Shown piece by piece: positions 37,101 to 45,075 of a DNA stretch of 64,000 bases (positions are counted from its first letter, which is position 1; the number at the start of each line of letters is the position of its first letter). Source of the DNA: Clostridium ragsdalei P11 (lineage in GTDB: Bacteria > Bacillota > Clostridia > Clostridiales > Clostridiaceae); contig NZ_LROS01000016.1 in NCBI RefSeq assembly GCF_001675165.1, positions 1-64,000 on the forward strand. Reading direction: 5' to 3'. The translations under genes were made by a program, and so were the position numbers. The notes under the pieces were generated by a model, which worked only from the letters and a program-made list of their open reading frames with translations, was not told the origin of the DNA and searched no databases.

Positions 37101-37123
37101 ATAAGTACAGTTATATGCTGTAA
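34109..37123 (+). CDS. ygfK: YgfK: Fe-S flavoprotein of anaerobic purine degradation
   Basis: A 1004-residue protein annotated in databases as putative selenate reductase YgfK. The first 410 or so residues resemble a dihydroorotate/dihydropyrimidine dehydrogenase barrel (SSPLGPAAGPNTQL, STLHGCPPEEIE). A GltD-like module follows with CMTAPCSIGCPIN near residue 440, the FAD loop VIGAGPAGLSTALFLRRNG near 545 and the NAD(P)H loop IIGGGNVAMDAARAAKR near 675. Ferredoxin-type clusters CELCVDVCPNR and CNECGNCGVFCP end the chain. The domain plan is that of dihydropyrimidine dehydrogenase in rearranged order, which supports a role in reducing a purine-derived ring. Recent gut-bacteria work links it to urate breakdown; its exact reaction is my inference. 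Confidence 0.92.
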   Translation: MSDRMRPISFEKMIIWVIKELKEKGSIFGIHKDKFYKNKSGKSIEVFGEKLSSPLGPAAGPNTQLTQNIVSAYLTGSRFIELKTVQVIDGEDITVAKPCICAQDECYNVEWSTELKVSDAFCEYIKAWFLLHILMKELDLSKQRDFMFNMSVGYDLDGIKSPKMDNYIEGMRNASNTKVWNECKKVIISHMNLFSNFNEKDLEEISPIVCSSITVSTLHGCPPEEIEKISNYLLKEKKLNVFIKMNPTLLGEKFVRNTLNTMEYGYITLNGDHFKNDLQYGDAVAMLQRLKDTAKTLNLEIGVKLTNTLPVKIENKELPGEEMYMSGRSLFPLTIALAGKLAKEFQGDLQVSYSGGADFFNVDKILTTGIQPVTFATTILKPGGYERITQMAQKVERKLKGKFSGIDTDMLSKLAEEALKDDHHLKNSRTVGSRKLSVELPTYDCMTAPCSIGCPINQQIPEYVALVGKKKYDEAFSIIAKDNASPAITATICNHNCQFKCTRLDYDSSVLIRDMKKIAVLNAEKKYIENIKPQDIRSNKKVAVIGAGPAGLSTALFLRRNGIDVTVMDKKEKPYGVVRYVIPDFRIPSEMIDQDFELVKKQGVKFKFGINENFNIDELKEKYDYIILAIGAWKPGKLSLKEGKEKAVNAIAFLERYKAEKENIDLGKHVCIIGGGNVAMDAARAAKRIARVETVSIVYRRTKEYMPADSEELKLAICDGIVFKELLAPIAIKDNKLLCEEMILGEKDTSGRRSPVSTGKEVVLDADTVIAAVGEKVDSDLLKINGIELNSKDFPKLNEACETNISNIYIPGDAKCGPATIVKAIADGKTVAKNILSKEGLNNDFEKKVIPIDEKQIYSRKGVLRDSTNYEEEPERCLSCSNICELCVDVCPNRANVAINVGGFASSHQIIHLDGMCNECGNCGVFCPYEGNPYKDKVTVFWNENDFENSKNKGFCVIDIKKGICKVREEGGKVARYTIGEDNIISKEMECIIKSCIDKYSYML

Positions 37124-37154
37124 CCTAATATTTAAAATTTAGGAGGGAAAATGT

Positions 37155-38483
37155 ATGCTATTAATTGGGAATGGTAAGCTTATTACTAGGGATGATGCTA
37201 GGCCAATTATTGATAATGGATGTATTGCTGTTTCCGGAAATAAAATTATTGAAATTGGCTTGACAGAAGAATTGAAGAAAAAATATAAAGATGGAAGGTT
37301 TATTGATGCAAAGGGTAGGCTTGTTATGCCAGGATTTATTAATACCCATATGCATTATTATAGTACTTTTGCCAGAGGAATGGCTAATGACAGTCCTCCA
37401 GCAAAAAATCTTATGGACATACTTACAGGATTGTGGTGGAGACTCGATAAGGTATTAACTCCAGAGGATATTTATTATAGTGCTATTGTACCGATGATTG
37501 ATGAAGTTAGAAATGGTGTTACAACTGCTTTTGATCACCATGCAAGTGCTTATTCAGTTAAAGGTAGTTTATTTAAAATAGCTGAGGCTGCAGAAAAGGT
37601 AGGTATCCGAAGCAGCTTATGTTATGAAACTTCAGATAGAGATGGAGAAAAAATTACTGATGAAGGTATTGCTGAAAATGTGGACTTCATTAAGTATTGT
37701 AATGATAAAAAAGATGACATGATTAAAGGTATGTTTGGACTTCATGCTTCTATGACAATTTCAGATAAAACTTTGGAAAAATGTATGGATGCCATAGAAA
37801 ATTTAAATACAGGTTTTCATGTTCATACAGGAGAGGGAATACAGGACCTGGAAATAACTAAACAAAAATATGGCAAGGGCATTGTACAGAGATGGTATGA
37901 TGCAGGAGCACTTTCTGATAAGACAATTTTAGTCCACTGTATTCATGTTTCTGATGAAGAACTAGACTTGATCAAAGAAAAAAATGCAATAGTTGTTCAT
38001 AATCCTGAATCTAATATGGGTAATGCTGTAGGCGTATCTCCTGTACTTAAAATGTATAAAAAAGGAATTCTATTAGGCCTTGGTACAGATGGCTATACAG
38101 CAGATATGATGGAATCTTATAAGGTTGGAAATATTATTCATAAACATGCTACTGGAGATTCTACTGTAGCTTGGACTGAAATTCCAGAAATGCTTTTCTA
38201 TAATAATAGAAAAATTGTTGAAAGATTTATTGATGGAAAAATTGGCATTTTAAAAGAAGGAGCACTAGCAGATATAATTATTGTAGATTATAATGCACCT
38301 ACACCAATAAATGAAAACAATATTAATTCACACTTATTATTTGGCATTAATGGACGCTGTGTAGATACAACAATTATAAATGGTAAAGTTATTATGGAAA
38401 ATAGAAAACTTGTAGGTGTTGACGAGGAAAGAATTATGGCAAGAAGCAGGGAACTAGCACAAGAGCTCTGGAAGCGTTTCTAA
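37155..38483 (+). CDS. ssnA: SsnA amidohydrolase
   Basis: A 442-residue metal-dependent hydrolase of the guanine deaminase/chlorohydrolase group. It has MPGFINTHMHYYSTFARGM near residue 57, FDHHAS, GFHVHTGEG, VHCIHV and GTDGYTADM. SsnA always accompanies YgfK, YgeW and YgeY in purine-degrading bacteria, and a ring or amidine hydrolysis step in that pathway is expected. It is not guanine deaminase, because a clear guaD is present at 13520. The ribosome binding site is AGGAGGG. Confidence 0.92.
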   Translation: MLLIGNGKLITRDDARPIIDNGCIAVSGNKIIEIGLTEELKKKYKDGRFIDAKGRLVMPGFINTHMHYYSTFARGMANDSPPAKNLMDILTGLWWRLDKVLTPEDIYYSAIVPMIDEVRNGVTTAFDHHASAYSVKGSLFKIAEAAEKVGIRSSLCYETSDRDGEKITDEGIAENVDFIKYCNDKKDDMIKGMFGLHASMTISDKTLEKCMDAIENLNTGFHVHTGEGIQDLEITKQKYGKGIVQRWYDAGALSDKTILVHCIHVSDEELDLIKEKNAIVVHNPESNMGNAVGVSPVLKMYKKGILLGLGTDGYTADMMESYKVGNIIHKHATGDSTVAWTEIPEMLFYNNRKIVERFIDGKIGILKEGALADIIIVDYNAPTPINENNINSHLLFGINGRCVDTTIINGKVIMENRKLVGVDEERIMARSRELAQELWKRF

Positions 38484-38510
38484 AGATAGATAAAATAGGG
38501 GGAAATTTAG

Positions 38511-39731
38511 ATGGCATTAGATTTGAATAAAGAAAAAATATTGGATATGGCAGAAAAGTATAAACCTGAAATATGTAGATTTTTAAGGGATATGGCTCGA
38601 ATTCCAAGTGAAAGCTGCGGCGAAGAAAAAGTTATACTAAGAATAAAAGAGGAAATGGAAAAGGTAGGTTTTGACAAAGTAGAAATAGATCCTATGGGAA
38701 ATGTACTTGGATATATAGGACACGGAAAACACCTTATTGCCATGGATGCCCATATAGATACAGTAGGGATAGGTGATAGAAATCTATGGAAATATGATCC
38801 TTATGAAGGCTATGAAGATGATGAGGTTATTTTAGGAAGAGGTGTCACAGACCAGGAGGGAGGAATGGCCTCCATGGTTTATGCAGGCAAGATAATTAAA
38901 GAGCTTGGACTTGAGGGAGATTATACATTAGTAGTAACAGGTACTGTTCAAGAAGAAGATTGTGATGGCTTATGCTGGCAGTATATAGTCAATGAAGATA
39001 AAGTAAAGCCGGAATTTGTAGTTATAACAGAACCAACTTCAGTAAATATATATAGAGGACATAGGGGAAGAATGGAGATAAAAGTTACAACCCATGGAAT
39101 TAGCTGCCACGGCTCTGCACCGGAGAGAGGAGATAATGCAATTTTTAAAATGGCTCCTATATTAAATGAGCTGAAGGATTTAAATGAAAAATTAATTAAT
39201 GATGAATTTTTAGGAAAGGGTACATTAACCGTATCTGAAATATTCTTTTCATCACCTTCAAGATGTGCCGTAGCAGATGGATGCAGTATTTCTGTTGACA
39301 GAAGGCTTACTGCTGGTGAAACCTGGGAGTATGCAATTGATCAGATTAAGAATTTACCTTCAGTTAAGGCTGCAAAGGCTGAAGTTGAAATGTACACTTA
39401 TGAAAGACCTTCTTATACAGGATTGAAGTATCCAACGGAATGTTTCTTCCCAACCTGGGTACTGCCTGAAGATCATAAAGTATGTCAGAATGTTGTAACT
39501 TGCTATAAGGATTTATTTAAGAGTGAGCCAAAGGTAGATAAATGGACATTCTCTACAAATGCAGTTTCCATTATGGGAAGATATAAAATACCATGTATAG
39601 GTTTTGGACCAGGCCATGAAGATCAAGCACATGCACCTAATGAAAAGACCTGGAAAGATGAATTAGTAAAATGTGCAGCAATGTATGCACTTATTCCAAT
39701 ATCCTATGTAAATAATTATACAGACAAATAA
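38511..39731 (+). CDS. ygeY: M20-family hydrolase YgeY
   Basis: A 406-residue zinc hydrolase of the M20/ArgE/DapE family. The metal site shows [12 protein letters not shown] near residue 82, [14 protein letters not shown] near 113, [16 protein letters not shown] and, near the end, [12 protein letters not shown]20 enzymes cleave amide or ureido bonds of small acids. In this operon it should hydrolyse an intermediate between the opened purine ring and 2,3-diaminopropionate. Gaps to both neighbours are under 30 nt. Confidence 0.92.
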   Translation: MALDLNKEKILDMAEKYKPEICRFLRDMARIPSESCGEEKVILRIKEEMEKVGFDKVEIDPMGNVLGYIGHGKHLIAMDAHIDTVGIGDRNLWKYDPYEGYEDDEVILGRGVTDQEGGMASMVYAGKIIKELGLEGDYTLVVTGTVQEEDCDGLCWQYIVNEDKVKPEFVVITEPTSVNIYRGHRGRMEIKVTTHGISCHGSAPERGDNAIFKMAPILNELKDLNEKLINDEFLGKGTLTVSEIFFSSPSRCAVADGCSISVDRRLTAGETWEYAIDQIKNLPSVKAAKAEVEMYTYERPSYTGLKYPTECFFPTWVLPEDHKVCQNVVTCYKDLFKSEPKVDKWTFSTNAVSIMGRYKIPCIGFGPGHEDQAHAPNEKTWKDELVKCAAMYALIPISYVNNYTDK

Positions 39732-39752
39732 GACTTATGGAGGAATGTTATA

Positions 39753-40703
39753 ATGGGATTTTGTAAATTGGTTATAGCATTAGGTGGAAATGCACTTCAA
39801 GAACCTGGTACGAAAGCTACAGCTGAGGCACAACTAGAAGTAATAAAAAAAACTTGTGAATATATTGCAGATATAAGCTGCAAGGGATATGAACTTGTAA
39901 TAGTTCATGGAAATGGTCCTCAAGTAGGAAGAATTTTACTTGCATCGGAAGCAGCTAATAGTGTTACACCATCCATGCCTTTTGATGTATGCAGTGCCAT
40001 GAGCCAGGGATATATAGGATATCACATTCAGCAGTCACTGAGAATGGCTTTAGACAAGAGAAACAAGAAAGTGCCAGTGGTAACTCTTATAACTCAGGCA
40101 GTAGTTGATAAAAATGATCCTGCATTTAAAAACCCAACTAAACCCATAGGTACTTTTTATAGTAAGGAAGAGGCAGAAAAACTTAAGAAAGAAAAAGGTT
40201 ACGTGATGAAAGAAGACTCTGGAAGAGGGTGGAGAAGAGTAGTGGCTTCACCAGTTCCAAAGAGAATAGTTGAACTTCCGGCAATTAAAGTGTTGTGGGA
40301 TTCTACTATCTGCGTAGCAGCTGGAGGTGGAAGCATTCCTGTTGCCCAAAAGGAAGATGGATCATTAGAGGGTGTTGCGGCAGTCATAGATAAAGATCTT
40401 GCAGCTGAAAGGCTTGCAGAAGATGTAAATGCAGATATTCTTATGATACTTACAGAAGTTGAAAAAGTATCCCTTAATTTTAAAAAAGCTAATCAAATTG
40501 ACCTTAATCACATTACTGTGGCAGAAGCAGAAAAGTATATTGAAGAAGGTCATTTTGCCCCAGGGTCAATGCTTCCAAAAGTAAAAGCAGCAGTGATGTT
40601 TGCAAAGTCGAATTCCCGCCACAAGTCAATAATTACTTCACTTTACAAAGGTGAAGATGCCCTTGAAGGTAAGACGGGAACAGTTATTACTTTAGATAGA
40701 TAA
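39753..40703 (+). CDS. arcC: Carbamate kinase
   Basis: A 316-residue amino acid kinase fold enzyme that converts carbamoyl phosphate and ADP to ATP, CO2 and ammonia. Motifs are LVIALGGNALQEPG at the N-terminus, VHGNGPQVGR near residue 52, GRGWRRVVASPVP near 147, AAGGGSIPV and ADILMILTEVEKV. E. coli has the equivalent gene yqeA in its purine cluster. It collects carbamoyl phosphate from YgeW and probably from the AllFGH-like enzyme at 53.7-57.7 kb, giving substrate-level phosphorylation during growth on purines. Confidence 0.95.
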   Translation: MGFCKLVIALGGNALQEPGTKATAEAQLEVIKKTCEYIADISCKGYELVIVHGNGPQVGRILLASEAANSVTPSMPFDVCSAMSQGYIGYHIQQSLRMALDKRNKKVPVVTLITQAVVDKNDPAFKNPTKPIGTFYSKEEAEKLKKEKGYVMKEDSGRGWRRVVASPVPKRIVELPAIKVLWDSTICVAAGGGSIPVAQKEDGSLEGVAAVIDKDLAAERLAEDVNADILMILTEVEKVSLNFKKANQIDLNHITVAEAEKYIEEGHFAPGSMLPKVKAAVMFAKSNSRHKSIITSLYKGEDALEGKTGTVITLDR

Positions 40704-40707
40704 TGAA

Positions 40708-40964
40708 TACTCAACTTTTTTAATTAATAGTTAAGAATGAAGAATTAATAGTTAATGTGGATTTTTTTTCGTTACACTACAAAAAATCTTTGATTAAACT
40801 TTTCACCATTCGTTTCGCTAAAGCGAAACGTCGTTGACTTATATAAATTGAAAGATTTTTTGCGATAGCTAAAAATCATCCTTCACTATTAATTTTTCAT
40901 TATTAATTCTTAACTTGCGAAGCTTTGCTTCGCATTATTTTTAAATTGTGAAAGTTAAGTTAAT
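40708..40964. repeat. Inverted-repeat element, family 1, copy E (257 bp)
   Basis: Left end TACTCAACTTTTTTAATTAA and right end TGTGAAAGTTAAGTTAA are recognisable but have drifted. The core (TTACACTACAAAAAATCTTTG to AGCTAAAAATCATCC) matches copies C and D. A short hairpin, TTTCGCTAAAGCGAAA, lies near 40813. The left outer arm is shortened. It separates the carbamate kinase gene from hyuA. Confidence 0.75.
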
Positions 40965-41014
40965 TATACTTTATATTTTTTATGTTAGAATATATAAAAA
41001 GGGAGGATTTGCTT

Positions 41015-42427
41015 ATGGGTGTAGTACTTGAAGGTGGGAAAATTGTAACTGCTGTGGATTCTTATTGCTCGGATATAAGAATAGAAGATGAAAGAATTGT
41101 TTCAATAGGAAATGATATAAAAAAAAGTGGAGATGAAGTCATATCTGTAAAAGGATGCTATATTTTACCGGGTGGTATAGATACTCATACTCACTTTGAT
41201 TTGGAAAGTGGTTCTATAGCAACTGCAGATAATTTTGAAACTGGAACAAAAGCGGCTTTAGTTGGAGGTACCACTACAATATTAGATTATGCTACACAAA
41301 ACAGGGGAGAGACATTAAAAGAAGCCTTAAGAAAGCAGCATAAAAAATCAGATGGAATTTGCTATTGTGATTATGGATTCCACATGGGTATTACGGATTG
41401 GAATGATAAGACATCTTGTGAAATGGAAGATATGGTTAGAGAAGGGGTAACTTCATTTAAATTATATATGGCCTATAAAAAAACGCTTCAGGTAGATGAT
41501 GGTGTAATATTTGAAGCTTTAAAAAGAAGTAAAGAGTTAAAGAGCTTGATAACTTTTCACTGCGAAAATGGCGATATTATAGAATCACTTATAAGTGAAG
41601 CTAAATCAAAGGGAAATAGTTCCCCTTATTATCATCCATTGACAAGACCTGCTTTAGTTGAAAAAGAAGCAATTGTAAGGCTTCTTAATATTGCAGAAAT
41701 TGCAGATGCACCAGTGTATATTGTACATTTAAGTACTAGAGAAGGTTTATTAAGTATTTTAGATGCCAAAAAGAGAGGAATAAAAGTTTATGCTGAGACT
41801 TGTCCTCAATATCTACTGTTGGACGATTCCTGCTATGGAGATAAGAACAGCCATAATTTTGAAGGAGCAAAGTATGTAATGTCACCTCCTCTTAGAAAAA
41901 CATATGATAATGATGCATTGTGGAAGGGGATAAGCTCCAGAGAGATAATGACCATTGGAACAGATCATTGTTCCTTTAATTATAAAGGTCAAAAAGAAGT
42001 TGGCATTGATGACTTTAGCAAAATTCCAAATGGGGCTCCGGGTGTAGAACATAGAATTGGTCTTATGTATACTTATGGAGTACTAAAAAACAGGATAAGT
42101 ATGAATGAAATGGTTGCACTTACTTCAACTAATGCTGCTAAATTATTTGGACTTTTTCCACAGAAAGGAACTATTGCAGTGGGCAGTGATGCTGATATTG
42201 TAGTGTGGGACCCTGCGTTTCCTAAAGTTATTAGTGTTAAAAATCAAATACAAAATGTAGATTATACTCCTTATGAAGGTTTTGAACAGAAGGGAAGAGT
42301 GCTGCATGCTTTTTTAAGGGGAAATAAGGTTATATCTAATGGAAAATTCATTGAAGATAAACCTCTTGGAAAGTATTTGTATAGAAAAACGCAGCCAGAG
42401 GATATAAGTTATGGCAAAAGTTTCTAA
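41015..42427 (+). CDS. hyuA: Dihydropyrimidinase/hydantoinase-like cyclic amidohydrolase
   Basis: A 470-residue binuclear metal hydrolase that opens cyclic ureides. Ligands are in LPGGIDTHTHFDLESGS near residue 49, the carboxylated lysine in TSFKLYMAYKK near 150, TFHCENGD, VHLSTREG and GTDHCSFN. E. coli places hyuA in the same purine cluster. ATG 41015 with GGGAGGA ahead is chosen over the weaker ATG 40982. It is predicted to open a hydantoin- or dihydropyrimidine-like ring made from urate. The end overlaps the Crp-family gene by 17 bp. Confidence 0.92.
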   Translation: MGVVLEGGKIVTAVDSYCSDIRIEDERIVSIGNDIKKSGDEVISVKGCYILPGGIDTHTHFDLESGSIATADNFETGTKAALVGGTTTILDYATQNRGETLKEALRKQHKKSDGICYCDYGFHMGITDWNDKTSCEMEDMVREGVTSFKLYMAYKKTLQVDDGVIFEALKRSKELKSLITFHCENGDIIESLISEAKSKGNSSPYYHPLTRPALVEKEAIVRLLNIAEIADAPVYIVHLSTREGLLSILDAKKRGIKVYAETCPQYLLLDDSCYGDKNSHNFEGAKYVMSPPLRKTYDNDALWKGISSREIMTIGTDHCSFNYKGQKEVGIDDFSKIPNGAPGVEHRIGLMYTYGVLKNRISMNEMVALTSTNAAKLFGLFPQKGTIAVGSDADIVVWDPAFPKVISVKNQIQNVDYTPYEGFEQKGRVLHAFLRGNKVISNGKFIEDKPLGKYLYRKTQPEDISYGKSF

Positions 42428-43100
42428 TGATGATTTTAGCGGGATTCCATTATTTGAAAAAGTAAATAAATCTACGTTGAAATTGGTGCAGACAAAGGCT
42501 TTTAAGATAAAACTTACTAAAGGTGAAGAATTATTTTGCGAAAAAGACAAAGTGGATAAAATTTATATTGTTTTAAGTGGAAAAGTAACCATGTATAAGA
42601 TATCGGAGGACGGACAAAAAAGGGTTGTATATATTTTAGGCAGAGGAGAATTTATAAATGAAGTCATTTTTGACAATTTACCTGCATCTATAAGTTGTGA
42701 AGCTTTTGAAGATAGTTATATATTGTATTTTTTTAGAAATGATTTGCTAGAAATAATGGCAGGGGATTTTGAATTTACTCATATTATAATTAATTCTATG
42801 GCTAAAAAAATAAGAAGACTTTATAGGCAAATGAAAAACACCGTACCTATAAAAATGGATAAAAAGCTTGCAGCAAAACTCTGGAAATTATCCAGGGATT
42901 ATGGAGTGGAAACAAAAGAAGGTACAGTTATTGACTTGAATATAAGCATAACATATTTAGCTGAGATGCTTGGTAGTACAAGAGAGACTATTTCACGCTG
43001 CATGAATAATTTTGAAAAAAAAGATATGATAAAATTTCATCATAAAAAGATAATAGTTATAGATCCCAAGGTGCTGTCGATGTACTTCAGGGGAGTTTAG
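42411..43100 (+). CDS. Crp/Fnr-family transcriptional regulator
   Basis: A 229-residue regulator with an N-terminal cyclic-nucleotide-type beta barrel and a winged helix whose recognition helix reads GSTRETISRCMNNF. The R-E-x-x-x-R pattern matches Crp, which reads GTGA half-sites, and a perfect site of that kind lies just downstream (43157-43176). It lacks the N-terminal cysteine cluster of Fnr; cysteines near residues 43 and 95 are too few for a 4Fe-4S cluster. The signal could be NO, redox state or a metabolite. It overlaps hyuA but probably controls the nitrite/nitrate genes that follow. Confidence 0.88.
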   Translation: MAKVSNDDFSGIPLFEKVNKSTLKLVQTKAFKIKLTKGEELFCEKDKVDKIYIVLSGKVTMYKISEDGQKRVVYILGRGEFINEVIFDNLPASISCEAFEDSYILYFFRNDLLEIMAGDFEFTHIIINSMAKKIRRLYRQMKNTVPIKMDKKLAAKLWKLSRDYGVETKEGTVIDLNISITYLAEMLGSTRETISRCMNNFEKKDMIKFHHKKIIVIDPKVLSMYFRGV

Positions 43101-43107
43101 TGGAAGG

Positions 43108-43150
43108 CTGTATTTGCAGAAAATAATGCAAATACAGTTTTTTATTTTTT
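43108..43150 (+). terminator. Strong intrinsic terminator after the Crp-family gene
   Basis: CTGTATTTGCA 43108-43118 pairs perfectly with TGCAAATACAG 43127-43137, followed by TTTTTTATTTTTT. It marks the end of the purine operon. Confidence 0.92.
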
Positions 43151-43156
43151 GACCAT

Positions 43157-43176
43157 AACGTGATTTGTATCACGTT
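43157..43176 (+). promoter_or_regulatory. Crp-type operator before the asr/nitrate genes
   Basis: AACGTGATTTGTATCACGTT is a perfect 8+4+8 inverted repeat. A TATGAT -10 box at 43191-43196 puts the site centre about 35 to 40 bp before the expected start point, the position from which Crp-family proteins activate. The adjacent Crp-family gene is the obvious binder. Confidence 0.8.
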
Positions 43177-43266
43177 AAATTTTCTACATTTATGATATGT
43201 TAAATATATAACAACGATGGTTATATGCTGTTAGGCTTATAAAAGTTTTAAGGAGGGAATTGACGA

Positions 43267-44268
43267 ATGGGATTTCAAATTAGTAATGTGGAATTTGATA
43301 ATTTTTTAAAAAAGCTGCAAAAAGAGTACAAAATCTATGCTCCAGTGAAATTAAAAGGTAAGGGAAGATTTTCGGATACAGATGTAGTTAGGTATGCAGA
43401 GATAAATACTATTGAAGAAATAATATTTGATGAAAAATCAAACTTTTCACCAAAAGAAGTGATGCTTCCAATAACTAAAACCTTGTTTTATTTTACAGAA
43501 GATTCTGTAATGGAACCAAAAGTGGATGACAAAAAGATATTGATATTTTTAAGAAGCTGTGACATCAATGCTGTAAAGAGAGTTGATGAAATTTATTTGA
43601 GAAATGGTGTAGAAGATCCTTACTATAAAAAAGTAAGAGATAAAGTAAAATTTGCACTTATGGAATGTGAACACAGCTTTGAAAACTGTTTCTGTGTAAG
43701 TATGGGTAGTAATAAAACAGAAAACTATGACTTATTTGTAAAGTATAAGGATGGAAAAGTTTCAGTAAAGTGTAAAGATGAAAGCTTTAAAAATTATTTT
43801 GATGGAATGACAGAATGTGATGTAGAACCTAACTTTGTAACAGAAAACGATGTAAAGGTTAAAGTTCCTGAAAATATGGATGTAAGTGTATTTAATGCTC
43901 CACTGTGGGAAGAGTATTCCTCACGATGTATTTCTTGTGGAAGATGTAATTTGGTTTGTGGAACATGTACATGTTTTAATATGCAGGACATTTTCTATAA
44001 AGACAATAAAAATGTAGGAGAGAGAAGAAGAGTATTGACTTCATGTCAGATTGATGGGTATACGGATATAGCTGGAGGACATAGTTTTAGACAGGATAAA
44101 GGACAGAGAATGAGATTTAAAGTTATGCATAAAGTTTATGACTTTAAGAAGAGATTTGGATATAACATGTGTGTTGGATGTGGAAGATGTGATGATGCAT
44201 GTCCAGAATATATATCTTTTTCAAATTGTGTTAACAAGTTAAATGATACAGTGGGAGAGGTGAAATAA
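43267..44268 (+). CDS. asrA: Anaerobic sulfite reductase subunit A-like (AsrA)
   Basis: A 333-residue iron-sulfur protein that forms the electron-entry part of the AsrABC siroheme reductase. The C-terminal half has two ferredoxin-type cluster motifs, CISCGRCNLVCGTCTC near residue 225 and CVGCGRCDDACPE near 300, plus DILIFLRSCDINAV-like conserved sequence near residue 95. Subunit B begins right after its stop. Because a nitrate reductase operon follows, the complex may reduce nitrite to ammonium in this organism rather than, or as well as, sulfite. Confidence 0.88.
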   Translation: MGFQISNVEFDNFLKKLQKEYKIYAPVKLKGKGRFSDTDVVRYAEINTIEEIIFDEKSNFSPKEVMLPITKTLFYFTEDSVMEPKVDDKKILIFLRSCDINAVKRVDEIYLRNGVEDPYYKKVRDKVKFALMECEHSFENCFCVSMGSNKTENYDLFVKYKDGKVSVKCKDESFKNYFDGMTECDVEPNFVTENDVKVKVPENMDVSVFNAPLWEEYSSRCISCGRCNLVCGTCTCFNMQDIFYKDNKNVGERRRVLTSCQIDGYTDIAGGHSFRQDKGQRMRFKVMHKVYDFKKRFGYNMCVGCGRCDDACPEYISFSNCVNKLNDTVGEVK

Positions 44269-45060
44269 ATGGAAAATGTATATTTGCCAAAGGCTAGTAA
44301 AATATTAGATATTACAAAACATACGGATATTGATTATACATTTAAAATGGAGTTTAAAGGAACTGTGAAGCCGGGACAATTTTTTGAGGTTTCCATACCT
44401 AAATATGGAGAAGCACCTATATCTGTATGTGAAATAGGAGATGGATATATAGGTTTAACTATAAGACGTGTGGGATTAGTTACAGATGTCATTCATACTT
44501 TTTTTGTAGGAGATACTCTATTTATGAGGGGACCTTATGGAAACGGTTTTGACTTAGAGACATACAAGGGAAAAGAACTTATTGTAGCTGCAGGAGGAAC
44601 TGGATTAGCACCGGTAAAAGGTATTATAGATTACTTTGCTGCTAATAGAAATGAAGTTACAAATTTTAATGTTTTAATGGGATTTAAGTCACCAGAGGAT
44701 ATATTGTTTAAAAAGGATATAGAAGAATGGAGAAAAAATGTTGGTGTTACTTTAACAGTGGACAAGGCTGATGAAAGTTATGGTGGAAATGTAGGTTTAA
44801 TTACTACTTATATTAAAGATTTAACTATAAATAATGTGGAAGAAGCTCAGGTAGTAGTAGTAGGTCCTCCAATAATGCTTAAATTTACTATAGCAGAATT
44901 TTTGAAGAGGGGAATTAAAGAGGAAAATGTTTGGGTTTCTTATGAAAGAAAAATGTGCTGTGGTTTAGGAAAATGCGGTCATTGTAAAATGGACGATACA
45001 TATATTTGCCTTGACGGTCCGGTATTTAATTATGTTAAAGCTAAACTTTTAATGGATTAA
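44269..45060 (+). CDS. asrB: Anaerobic sulfite reductase subunit B-like (AsrB)
   Basis: A 263-residue NAD(P)H:ferredoxin-reductase-like flavoprotein. It shows the FAD-binding GYIGLTIRRVGLVT, the nucleotide-binding AAGGTGLAPVKGI near residue 107 and a C-terminal [2Fe-2S]-type cysteine set, CCGLGKCGHC, near residue 227. It takes electrons from NADH and hands them to subunit A and the siroheme subunit. There is no gap between it and asrA, and GGGAGAGGT precedes its ATG. Confidence 0.9.
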   Translation: MENVYLPKASKILDITKHTDIDYTFKMEFKGTVKPGQFFEVSIPKYGEAPISVCEIGDGYIGLTIRRVGLVTDVIHTFFVGDTLFMRGPYGNGFDLETYKGKELIVAAGGTGLAPVKGIIDYFAANRNEVTNFNVLMGFKSPEDILFKKDIEEWRKNVGVTLTVDKADESYGGNVGLITTYIKDLTINNVEEAQVVVVGPPIMLKFTIAEFLKRGIKEENVWVSYERKMCCGLGKCGHCKMDDTYICLDGPVFNYVKAKLLMD

Positions 45061-45075
45061 AAAAGGAGGACGATT

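Noticed and set aside
3840-40964. Family 1 repeats as a CRISPR array or tandem array
   Set aside because: Copies are kilobases apart with no spacers and are inverted-repeat elements.
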